Assembly (NCBI GenBank): GCA_905479505.1
Contig: CAJQMS010000019.1
Coordinates: forward strand, 1-21,309
Reading direction: 5' to 3'
Source: an uncultured Burkholderiales Genera incertae sedis bacterium
GTDB lineage: Bacteria; Pseudomonadota; Gammaproteobacteria; Burkholderiales; Eutrophovitaceae
Length of the DNA: 21,309 nucleotides
The position numbers and the translations under genes were made by a program. The notes under the pieces were generated by a model. That model was not told the DNA's origin. It saw only the letters and a list, made by a program, of their open reading frames with translations, and did not search any database. Below are positions 1 to 6,236 of this stretch, one piece after another. Within the stretch, counting starts at the first letter, position 1; every line of letters starts with the position of its first letter.

Positions 1-1
1 A

Positions 2-169
2 TATACGATAGTGATCGTGACTCATTCTATGCAGCAGGCGGCGCGAGTTTCAGATCGGACAGCCTATTTCCACCTAGGTAAACTGGTTGAGGTCGGTGAG
101 ACTAAAAAAATATTTACCAGACCCGCGCATCGGCTAACTGAGGATTACATTACTGGCCGTTTTGGGTGA
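2..169 (+). CDS. pstB: Phosphate ABC transporter ATP-binding protein PstB (C-terminal fragment)
   Basis: The reading frame is open from the left edge and ends at TGA 167-169, giving the last 55 residues of an ABC ATPase. The fragment starts with the H-loop segment VTHSMQQAARVSD, where the switch histidine contacts the ATP gamma-phosphate, and continues through a LGKLVEVGET stretch to the C-terminus TEDYITGRFG. That ending is very characteristic of PstB, the cytoplasmic ATPase that powers the PstSCA high-affinity phosphate importer. The Walker A, signature and Walker B motifs lie outside the window. In many genomes phoU follows pstB directly; here the next gene is tpiA in the same direction after about 120 bases. 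The family call rests on the distinctive C-terminus only, but I regard it as secure. Confidence 0.9.
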   Translation, partial: YTIVIVTHSMQQAARVSDRTAYFHLGKLVEVGETKKIFTRPAHRLTEDYITGRFG

Positions 170-193
170 TCCTTAGCGAGGATTAGAGCTAAG
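169..193 (+). other. Overlapping inverted repeats after pstB
   Basis: Two alternative hairpins share bases directly at the pstB stop. ATCCT (169-173) pairs with AGGAT (179-183) over a 5-base loop. CTTAGC (172-177) pairs with GCTAAG (188-193) over a 10-base loop. They cannot form together. No run of T follows, so this is not a classical intrinsic terminator, but it could mark or protect the 3' end of the pst transcript. It lies upstream of the promoter predicted for tpiA. Confidence 0.3.
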
Positions 194-226
194 CGTCTCT
201 GTCGCGCACCCAGTTCATGAGCGGCA

Positions 227-256
227 TTGACCGGAAACCTTGTAAAAAGGTAAAAT
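227..256 (+). promoter_or_regulatory. Predicted sigma70 promoter of tpiA
   Basis: A -35 box TTGACC (227-232, 5 of 6 consensus) and a -10 box TAAAAT (251-256, 5 of 6) are separated by 18 bases. Transcription would begin near 263, giving a leader of roughly 28 bases before the tpiA ATG at 291. This is a pattern match only. It implies that tpiA and secG need not depend on the upstream pst transcript. Confidence 0.55.
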
Positions 257-290
257 TGAATGGTTTTACTCAAGCGAAGTGGTCTCACAG

Positions 291-1058
291 ATGGGTCGTA
301 AAAAGTTTGTTGTTGGTAATTGGAAAATGAATGGGTCTATCGAGGAAAACCAGTCGTTATTCGATGGCTTATTATCGGCGAAGGGTATCGAGAGTGTCGA
401 CATTGCTGTTTGTGTGCCGTCGCCATATTTTTTTCAAGCTAGAGGAGCGTTGAGCGGTACGGCGATTTCTTGGGGTGCTCAAAACGTCAGTGAACAGGAC
501 TCCGGCGCCTATACAGGTGAGATTTCGGCAAAAATGTTAGTGGATTTAGGGGCTGAGATTGGTCTCGTAGGGCATTCAGAGCGTCGCTCTATGTTTGGCG
601 AGAGCAGTGGTTTGGTTGGCAAGAAGGCTATGAAGCTGATTGAGTTTGGAATATCACCGGTTGTTTGTGTCGGTGAAACACTCGAGCATAGGAAGTCCAA
701 AAAAACTCTTGAGGTCATGTCTAGTCAGCTCAAAGCAGTTATCGACCAAATTGGTTTAGAGAATTTAGGGAATATTGTGTTAGCGTACGAGCCGGTTTGG
801 GCAATAGGTACCGGTTTGACGGCATCGCCTGAGCAAGCGCAAGAGGTACACTCTCACCTGAGGCAGCAGGTGAGGCTTCTTGATGTTGAGGCATCGAGAG
901 AACTCAGGATTTTATATGGCGGGAGTGTGAAGCCGGATAATGCCGAGGCTTTGTTTGGGCAAGAAGATGTTGACGGTGGATTAATTGGGGGTGCTTCATT
1001 GAACTTGATTGATTTTTTAACAATTTGTCGTGCGGCGGTTAACGCGACAACACATTAG
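291..1058 (+). CDS. tpiA: Triosephosphate isomerase
   Basis: This 255-residue cytoplasmic enzyme interconverts dihydroxyacetone phosphate and glyceraldehyde 3-phosphate in glycolysis and gluconeogenesis. The (beta/alpha)8 fold signatures are all present: N10 and K12 in GNWKMNGS, the electrophilic H95 in VGHSERR, the catalytic base E167 in AYEPVWAIGTG, and the phosphate-binding ILYGGSVKPDN and GLIGGASL loops. I chose ATG 291 rather than the in-frame GTG at 279 because it gives K12, H95 and E167 exactly their canonical family numbers; neither start has a strong Shine-Dalgarno sequence. A sigma70-like promoter lies just upstream. secG follows after 16 bases, a pairing widespread in proteobacteria, so the two are probably co-transcribed. 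Confidence 0.97.
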   Translation: MGRKKFVVGNWKMNGSIEENQSLFDGLLSAKGIESVDIAVCVPSPYFFQARGALSGTAISWGAQNVSEQDSGAYTGEISAKMLVDLGAEIGLVGHSERRSMFGESSGLVGKKAMKLIEFGISPVVCVGETLEHRKSKKTLEVMSSQLKAVIDQIGLENLGNIVLAYEPVWAIGTGLTASPEQAQEVHSHLRQQVRLLDVEASRELRILYGGSVKPDNAEALFGQEDVDGGLIGGASLNLIDFLTICRAAVNATTH

Positions 1059-1074
1059 AGATTGACAGATTATT

Positions 1075-1434
1075 ATGAGCTTCATTGTTTTAGTAATTCA
1101 TGTGCTGGCAGCCCTAGGAGTGGTTGGTTTAGTTTTGATGCAGCACGGTAAGGGTGCAGATATGGGCGCGGCTTTCGGAGGCGGGTCTTCAGGAAGTTTA
1201 TTTGGTTCGAGTGGCTCAGCCAATTTTTTAAGTCGATTAACGGCTGTTTTCGCGACCATATTTTTTATAACCAGCATGAGCTTGAGTTTTCTTCAGTTTG
1301 AGCAAACTCGATCAGTGGGTGTTATGTCGGGTACGGTGACTGATGCGCCGAGCGCAGTACCGGCTGCGATAGGAAAGCCGGATCCGGTGCAGCAAGAAAA
1401 TGAAAGCTCGAAATCTGATGATATCCCCAATTGA
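1075..1434 (+). CDS. secG: Protein translocase subunit SecG
   Basis: SecG is the small auxiliary subunit of the SecYEG protein-conducting channel in the inner membrane. The 119-residue protein shows the family pattern: a first membrane helix from about residue 3 to 22, the conserved cytoplasmic loop LVLMQHGKGADMGAAFGGG with a following Gly/Ser-rich SLFGSSGSANFLSR, and a second helix from about 54 to 73. The C-terminal 40 or so residues are a polar low-complexity tail rich in Pro, Ala, Ser and Glu, as in many proteobacterial SecG proteins. The ribosome binding site is poor, so translation may be helped by the nearby tpiA stop. The tRNA-Leu gene begins 49 bases after the stop. Confidence 0.95.
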   Translation: MSFIVLVIHVLAALGVVGLVLMQHGKGADMGAAFGGGSSGSLFGSSGSANFLSRLTAVFATIFFITSMSLSFLQFEQTRSVGVMSGTVTDAPSAVPAAIGKPDPVQQENESSKSDDIPN

Positions 1435-1483
1435 TTAGTAATTTTGGGATGAAAAAGTATATTTGTATCAGTAGGATGTTTTT

Positions 1484-1568
1484 GCCGTCGTGGTGGAACT
1501 GGTAGACACGCCGTCTTGAGGGGGCGGTGACGAAAGTCGTGCGAGTTCGAGTCTCGCCGTCGGCACCA
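1484..1568 (+). tRNA. tRNA-Leu (anticodon GAG)
   Basis: This 85-base class II tRNA has its CCA end encoded (1566-1568). The D-arm begins GTGG and contains TGGTAGA. The anticodon stem CCGTC/GGCGG closes the loop TTGAGGG with anticodon GAG at 1518-1520, which reads CUU and CUC. The long variable arm GAC-GAAA-GTC has a GNRA tetraloop, and the T-arm is GCGAG-TTCGAGT-CTCGC. The acceptor stem GCCGTCG/CGTCGGC pairs except for a U-U opposition at positions 5 and 68. A tRNA-Leu(GAG) gene next to secG is a known arrangement, for example leuU in Escherichia coli. I see no convincing promoter of its own; it may be processed from a secG transcript. Confidence 0.95.
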
Positions 1569-1633
1569 AAGCTAATTTTTGAGCCATAAAACCTATTTGG
1601 GTTAGAACTATTAGCGATTTGTAGGTCATAAGA

Positions 1634-1659
1634 GGCTACGTTAGCCGCCAATTAATGGC
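1634..1659 (+). other. Two tandem small hairpins before nuoA
   Basis: GGCTA (1634-1638) and TAGCC (1642-1646) form a 5-base-pair stem over CGT, and immediately afterwards GCCA (1647-1650) and TGGC (1656-1659) form a 4-base-pair stem over ATTAA. They end just before the nuoA Shine-Dalgarno sequence at 1662-1668. They could be leader RNA structure at the head of the nuo transcript. The stems are short and chance occurrence is possible. Confidence 0.25.
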
Positions 1660-1661
1660 AC

Positions 1662-1668
1662 AGGAAAA
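1662..1668 (+). promoter_or_regulatory. nuoA ribosome binding site
   Basis: The purine-rich AGGAAAA ends five bases before ATG 1674 and supports that start for the first gene of the operon. Confidence 0.6.
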
Positions 1669-1673
1669 TTTGA

Positions 1674-2042
1674 ATGATAAGCGAGTACTTCCCAATTTTG
1701 TTGTTTATTGCCGTAGGAGTTGCGATGGGGTTAGTGTTGCCGCTAGCTGGAGCCTTACTCAGTCGAGCGTTTAAGTCACACAACCCGGATTCTGAAAAAC
1801 TGTCTGCTTATGAATGTGGGTTTGATGCGTTCGAAGACGCACGGACAAAATTCGATGTTCGTTATTATCTCGTCGCTATTTTATTTATTATTTTCGACCT
1901 TGAAATAGCGTTCTTATTTCCTTGGGCCATTGCGTTGGATCAAATTGGACTGACTGGTTTTGTCGCAATGATGATTTTTTTGGCTTTATTGGTTGTGGGT
2001 TTTGTGTATGAGTGGAAAAAGGGTGCATTAGATTGGGACTAG
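1674..2042 (+). CDS. nuoA: NADH-quinone oxidoreductase subunit A
   Basis: NuoA is a small membrane-arm subunit of complex I that lies beside NuoH, NuoJ and NuoK near the quinone cavity. The 122-residue protein has three membrane helices (about 6-28, 63-84 and 92-112). The conserved loop between the first two helices contains SAYECGFDAFEDARTKFDVR with the family's cysteine, and the second helix carries the conserved acidic pair in FIIFDLEIAFLFPW. Length is normal for the family. It opens the fourteen-gene nuo operon, begins behind a clear Shine-Dalgarno sequence, and its stop lies 12 bases before the chosen nuoB start. Confidence 0.97.
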   Translation: MISEYFPILLFIAVGVAMGLVLPLAGALLSRAFKSHNPDSEKLSAYECGFDAFEDARTKFDVRYYLVAILFIIFDLEIAFLFPWAIALDQIGLTGFVAMMIFLALLVVGFVYEWKKGALDWD

Positions 2043-2054
2043 TTGGCGGTCATT

Positions 2055-2531
2055 ATGATTATTGAAGAAATACAGGAAAAAGGTTTTGTCACGACAAGCG
2101 TCGATGCAGTCGTCAACTGGACTAGGACTGGTTCGTTGTGGCCCATGACCTTTGGTTTGGCTTGTTGTGCGGTTGAAATGATGCACGCAGGAGCTTCGCG
2201 GTATGATTTAGACCGGTTCGGTGTTGTGTTTCGACCTAGTCCTCGACAATCAGACCTAATGATCGTAGCCGGAACACTTTGCAATAAAATGGCTCCGGCG
2301 CTCAGAAAGGTATATGACCAGATGGCTGAGCCCAGGTGGGTGATATCAATGGGTTCATGTGCAAATGGCGGCGGCTACTACCATTATTCATATTCAGTCG
2401 TTAGAGGTTGTGACCGGATAGTTCCGGTTGACGTATACGTTCCGGGTTGCCCACCGACTGCCGAGGCGCTCCTGTATGGGATCGTACAATTACAAAATAA
2501 GATCAAAAGAACTAATACGATTGCGCGTTAA
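2055..2531 (+). CDS. nuoB: NADH-quinone oxidoreductase subunit B
   Basis: NuoB carries the terminal 4Fe-4S cluster N2, which hands electrons to quinone at the interface with NuoD. All four ligands are visible: the adjacent pair C37-C38 in FGLACCAVEMM, C102 in GSCANGG and C132 in VPGCPPT. The conserved RPSPRQSD segment is also present. The frame extends upstream to a TTG at 2043 directly after the nuoA stop, but I chose ATG 2055. It gives a 158-residue protein whose N-terminus (MIIEEIQEKGFVTT) matches the usual family start. The C-terminus IKRTNTIAR is the beta/gammaproteobacterial type. The translation signal is weak, so coupling to nuoA is likely. Confidence 0.97.
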   Translation: MIIEEIQEKGFVTTSVDAVVNWTRTGSLWPMTFGLACCAVEMMHAGASRYDLDRFGVVFRPSPRQSDLMIVAGTLCNKMAPALRKVYDQMAEPRWVISMGSCANGGGYYHYSYSVVRGCDRIVPVDVYVPGCPPTAEALLYGIVQLQNKIKRTNTIAR

Positions 2532-2559
2532 CTTGCTCAGTTGGAATTTTAGGAAATAA

Positions 2560-3156
2560 GTGAATCAAGTAAACCAGAGTTTGTTAGAAGTATTGAAAGC
2601 TAAGTTGGGATTGGCGGAAGATGCAATTCGATACGATTTCGGTGAGCTAACAATAACGTTATCTGCACAGGATTTGTATCAACATATGACACAACTGCGA
2701 GATACGCCAGGACTTCTGTTCAGTCAAAATTTGGACGTCTGCGGGGTTGATTATGCAGAGCATCCATTGAGAGATCATTTACCTGGCCGGTTTGCGGTGG
2801 TTTACCATTTATTATCTACAAAACTCAACCACCGGTTACGCGTAAAGGTTTTTTGTGTTGATGATGAGCAACCTGTTGTTCCGTCGGTTGTCGAGATTTG
2901 GGCTGGAGCGAATTGGTTCGAAAGAGAAGCGTTCGATCTTTTTGGTATCGTCTTTGACGGGCACCCCGATTTAAGACGTTTATTGACTGATTATGGTTTT
3001 GTAGGGCACCCACTTAGAAAGGACTTTCCTGTCTCGGGTCATGTGGAAATGCGCTATGACCCAATCGAAAAAAGAGTGGTGTATCAACCAGTGACTATTG
3101 AACCCAGAGAGATTGTTCCAAGGGTTATTCGAGAGGACTCTTATGGAGACGTATAA
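2560..3156 (+). CDS. nuoC: NADH-quinone oxidoreductase subunit C
   Basis: NuoC is the 30 kDa subunit of the peripheral arm that packs against NuoD; it binds no cofactor. The 198-residue protein has the 30 kDa signature in its second half: WFEREAFDLFGIVFDGHPDL followed by RRLLTDYGFVGHPLRKDFP. The C-terminal tail RVVYQPVTIEPREIVPRVIRE is also typical. It starts with GTG at 2560, five bases behind AGGA at 2551-2554. nuoC and nuoD are separate here, with a 31-base gap, unlike the fused nuoCD of Escherichia coli. Confidence 0.96.
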   Translation: MNQVNQSLLEVLKAKLGLAEDAIRYDFGELTITLSAQDLYQHMTQLRDTPGLLFSQNLDVCGVDYAEHPLRDHLPGRFAVVYHLLSTKLNHRLRVKVFCVDDEQPVVPSVVEIWAGANWFEREAFDLFGIVFDGHPDLRRLLTDYGFVGHPLRKDFPVSGHVEMRYDPIEKRVVYQPVTIEPREIVPRVIREDSYGDV

Positions 3157-3187
3157 CCCTTTTCTACTCGTGATTAGATTGTGATCA

Positions 3188-4441
3188 ATGGCTGAAATTA
3201 AAAATTACACCATGAATTTTGGACCACAACACCCTGCTGCCCACGGGGTGTTACGACTTGTGTTGGAGTTAGATGGGGAGGTTATCGAAAGAATCGACCC
3301 CCATATCGGATTGCTTCATCGAGGTACGGAAAAACTAGCCGAGCATAAAACTTTTCTACAGTCTGTCCCCTATATGGATAGGCTAGATTACGTTTCAATG
3401 ATGTGTAATGAGCATGCCTATGTGATGGCGATTGAAAAACTTCTCGACGTCGAGGTGCCAATCCGAGCTCAGTACATACGTGTGATGTTTGATGAAATAA
3501 CTCGTATTTTGAATCACCTACTATGGTTAGGTGCACACGCACTGGATGTCGGAGCAATGACGGTGTTTTTGTACTGCTTCCGAGAGCGCGAGGATTTAAT
3601 GGATTGTTACGAGGCAGTCTCTGGAGCGCGACTTCACTCGGCCTATTACCGGCCAGGCGGTGTGTATAGGGATCTACCAGACTCCATGCCTCAGTACGAA
3701 GCATCGAAATTTCGAAACCAAAAAGACATTAATCGTTTAAATGAAAATCGCCAAGGTTCTTTACTTGACTTCATTGAGCACTTTACGAATCATTTCCTTG
3801 GCAAGGTAGACGAGTATGAGACCCTATTAACCGACAACCGGATTTGGAAGCAGAGGACGGTGGGTATTGGTGTGGTTTCACCCGATCGTGCCGCCGCACT
3901 GGGTTTCACTGGCCCAATGCTTAGAGGATCTGGGGTGGCTTGGGATTTGAGGAAAAAGCAGCCTTATGACGCTTATGATCTAGTGGATTTTGACGTGCCT
4001 GTTGGAACGAACGGAGATTGCTATGATCGCTACCTCGTGCGCATTGAAGAGATGCGACAATCTAACCGAATCATAAAGCAATGCATCGATTGGCTGAGGG
4101 GCAATCCAGGCCCGGTCATTACCGCTAACACGAAAGTGGCTCCCCCGTCGCGCGAAGATATGAAGGGGAACATGGAGGACCTCATTCATCATTTTAAGTT
4201 GTTTACTGAAGGTATGCATGTTCCTCCTGGCGAAACATATTGCGCGGTCGAGGCGCCTAAAGGTGAGTTTGGAATTTACTTGGTATCTGATGGGGCGAAT
4301 AAGCCATATCGACTGAAAATAAGAGCCCCAGGTTTCGCGCACCTCTCGGCAATTGATGAAATGACTAAAGGGCACATGATTTCCGATCTCGTAGCCATAA
4401 TTGGGACGCAGGACGTTGTTTTTGGGGAAATAGATCGATGA
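3188..4441 (+). CDS. nuoD: NADH-quinone oxidoreductase subunit D
   Basis: NuoD (49 kDa subunit, 417 residues, normal length) forms most of the quinone-reduction site with NuoB and is related to the large subunit of NiFe hydrogenases. The N-terminal loop FGPQHPAAHGVLR carries H19, and Y68 in MDRLDYVSM lies 49 residues later, the same spacing as the quinone-head-group ligands of the structurally known family members. Also present are the PHIGLLHRGTEKL motif and, near the end, EAPKGEFGIYLVSDG and RAPGFAHL. No clear Shine-Dalgarno sequence precedes ATG 3188. Its TGA overlaps the nuoE start (ATGA 4438-4441), indicating translational coupling. Confidence 0.98.
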   Translation: MAEIKNYTMNFGPQHPAAHGVLRLVLELDGEVIERIDPHIGLLHRGTEKLAEHKTFLQSVPYMDRLDYVSMMCNEHAYVMAIEKLLDVEVPIRAQYIRVMFDEITRILNHLLWLGAHALDVGAMTVFLYCFREREDLMDCYEAVSGARLHSAYYRPGGVYRDLPDSMPQYEASKFRNQKDINRLNENRQGSLLDFIEHFTNHFLGKVDEYETLLTDNRIWKQRTVGIGVVSPDRAAALGFTGPMLRGSGVAWDLRKKQPYDAYDLVDFDVPVGTNGDCYDRYLVRIEEMRQSNRIIKQCIDWLRGNPGPVITANTKVAPPSREDMKGNMEDLIHHFKLFTEGMHVPPGETYCAVEAPKGEFGIYLVSDGANKPYRLKIRAPGFAHLSAIDEMTKGHMISDLVAIIGTQDVVFGEIDR

Positions 4442-4932
4442 GTCAAACAAGAATGTTAAGCGCTGAGGCTTACGACGCAATCGATAAAGAGGTGGCTAAA
4501 TACCCACCGAATCGTAAACAGTCCGCCGTGATGGCGGCTTTGGCGATTGCGCAAAATGAGCTGGGTTGGCTTTCTGAATCGGCAGTGGAAGATGTCGCAA
4601 GTTATTTAGAAATGCGGGCCATAGCGGTATGGGAAGTCGCTACGTTTTATGGCATGTACAACTTGAAAAAGCCAGGACGCTATAAGTTATCAATCTGTAC
4701 GAACTTGCCTTGTGCTCTCCAGGGCGCCAATAAAACGGTAGATCAGTTAAAAGCATTGCTTGGTATCGATTTCAATGAAACCGATTTGGATGGACTGCTG
4801 ACACTTAAAGAGGCGGAGTGCATGGGGGCTTGCGGAGATGCGCCAGTCGTCATAATCAATGATCGAGAGATGAGAGGAAAAATCGGCGTCGAAGACGTTG
4901 AAAAGTTGCTAGAGGAGTTAAAAGCACGATGA
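4438..4932 (+). CDS. nuoE: NADH-quinone oxidoreductase subunit E
   Basis: NuoE is the 24 kDa subunit of the NADH dehydrogenase module and carries the 2Fe-2S cluster N1a. The thioredoxin-like domain supplies the ligands C87 and C92 (CTNLPC) and C128 and C132 (CMGAC). An N-terminal helical region containing WEVATFYGMYN precedes it. The 164-residue length is normal. The gene overlaps nuoD by four bases at its start and nuoF by four bases at its end, consistent with balanced synthesis of the NuoEFG module. Confidence 0.97.
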   Translation: MSQTRMLSAEAYDAIDKEVAKYPPNRKQSAVMAALAIAQNELGWLSESAVEDVASYLEMRAIAVWEVATFYGMYNLKKPGRYKLSICTNLPCALQGANKTVDQLKALLGIDFNETDLDGLLTLKEAECMGACGDAPVVIINDREMRGKIGVEDVEKLLEELKAR

Positions 4933-6236
4933 TTACGTCAAATCCACCATTTTCACAGGACAGTTATGGTCCGGAAGCAGTGATCATGAAAGGGGTCAAT
5001 GGGGTTAATTGGCAGCTCGCCGAATATGAAAAGCGAGGTGGATATCAAGCCCTTCGTAAAATTTTGAGCGATGAATATTCACCTGGGGACGTTATTGCTG
5101 AGGTTAAGAAGTCGGCGTTACGGGGCAGAGGTGGAGCGGGGTTTCCAACTGGTCTTAAATGGAGTTTTATGCCTAAGGGGGACGGTCAAAAGTATATCGT
5201 TTGTAATTCAGATGAAGGTGAGCCCGGAACTTTTAAAGACAGAGACTTGCTTAGATATAACCCTCATATAGTTATCGAAGGGATGGCTATTGCAGCTTAT
5301 GCTATTGGCGCCTCTGTTGGGTACAATTACATTCACGGGGAAATATGGGAGGTCTACGAGCGCTTTGAGGAGGCTCTTGAAGAAGCCCGTTCAGCAGGGT
5401 ACTTGGGAGATAAACTATTAGGCTCCGATTTTAGTTTCGATTTGTTTGCGCACCATGGATTTGGAGCATATATCTGTGGAGAAGAGACCGCACTCCTTGA
5501 ATCGATAGAAGGAAAAAAGGGTCAACCAAGGTTTAAACCACCGTTCCCGGCTTCATACGGTTTGTATGGCTGCCCCACGACGATCAACAATACTGAGACT
5601 TTTGCGGCAGTGCCCTCTTTAATTCTCGGTGGCGGTGACGCTTACTTAGCTTTAGGAAAGCCAAATAACGGGGGAACAAAAATTTTCTCGGTGTCTGGTG
5701 ATGTTCAAAACCCGGGTAACTATGAGGTGCGTTTAGGTACCCCATTTTCAAAACTATTGGAAATGGCTGGAGGAGTTCGTGAAGGCAACCGACTGAAGGC
5801 GGTTATACCTGGTGGTTCGTCGATGCCAGTTCTTCCTGCCAATATCATGATGTCGACCGACATGGATTACGATTCAATTGCTGAAGCGGGCTCGATGCTC
5901 GGGTCAGGAGCAGTCATTATTATGGATGAAACGCGATGCATGGTTCGTTGCCTCCTGCGCCTTTCGTATTTCTACCACGAAGAATCTTGCGGCCAATGCA
6001 CCCCATGTCGTGAAGGAACGGGGTGGCTATATCGGCTGGTTAAGCGTATACACAGCGGGCTAGGCGAAGAGGGCGATATTGATAAGCTCCTGTCTTTGTC
6101 GGATAACATTGGTGGAAGAACAATTTGCGCGTTAGGTGACGCGGCTGCGCTTCCGGTGAAGAGCTTTATCGAACATTTTAGGCCTGAATTTGAGTACTTG
6201 GTTACACATAAAGAAAGTCAAATTGAATCAAAATGA
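4929..6236 (+). CDS. nuoF: NADH-quinone oxidoreductase subunit F
   Basis: NuoF (435 residues) binds NADH and FMN and the 4Fe-4S cluster N3, making it the electron entry point of complex I. The glycine-rich nucleotide loop LRGRGGAGFPTG occupies residues 64-75, the FMN-contacting NSDEGEPGTFKDR follows, and CGEETALLESIEG is conserved. The N3 ligands are C354, C357 and C360 in SCGQCTPCREG and C400 in GGRTICALGD. The first dozen residues before YGPE are poorly conserved, but ATG 4929 is supported by the ATGA overlap with nuoE. It overlaps nuoG in the same way at 6233-6236. Confidence 0.98.
   Translation: MITSNPPFSQDSYGPEAVIMKGVNGVNWQLAEYEKRGGYQALRKILSDEYSPGDVIAEVKKSALRGRGGAGFPTGLKWSFMPKGDGQKYIVCNSDEGEPGTFKDRDLLRYNPHIVIEGMAIAAYAIGASVGYNYIHGEIWEVYERFEEALEEARSAGYLGDKLLGSDFSFDLFAHHGFGAYICGEETALLESIEGKKGQPRFKPPFPASYGLYGCPTTINNTETFAAVPSLILGGGDAYLALGKPNNGGTKIFSVSGDVQNPGNYEVRLGTPFSKLLEMAGGVREGNRLKAVIPGGSSMPVLPANIMMSTDMDYDSIAEAGSMLGSGAVIIMDETRCMVRCLLRLSYFYHEESCGQCTPCREGTGWLYRLVKRIHSGLGEEGDIDKLLSLSDNIGGRTICALGDAAALPVKSFIEHFRPEFEYLVTHKESQIESK

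Noticed and set aside
279..290. Upstream GTG start for tpiA
   Set aside because: It would add four residues and shift K12, H95 and E167 off their canonical numbers; no ribosome binding site precedes it.
1431..1463. Promoter for the tRNA gene (TTGATT and TATATT)
   Set aside because: The boxes are separated by 21 bases, too far for a normal sigma70 promoter.
2039..2284. Minus-strand and alternate-frame open frames inside the nuo genes
   Set aside because: They lie wholly within strongly conserved genes, have no ribosome binding sites and no family resemblance; this one is an example of many such shadows.
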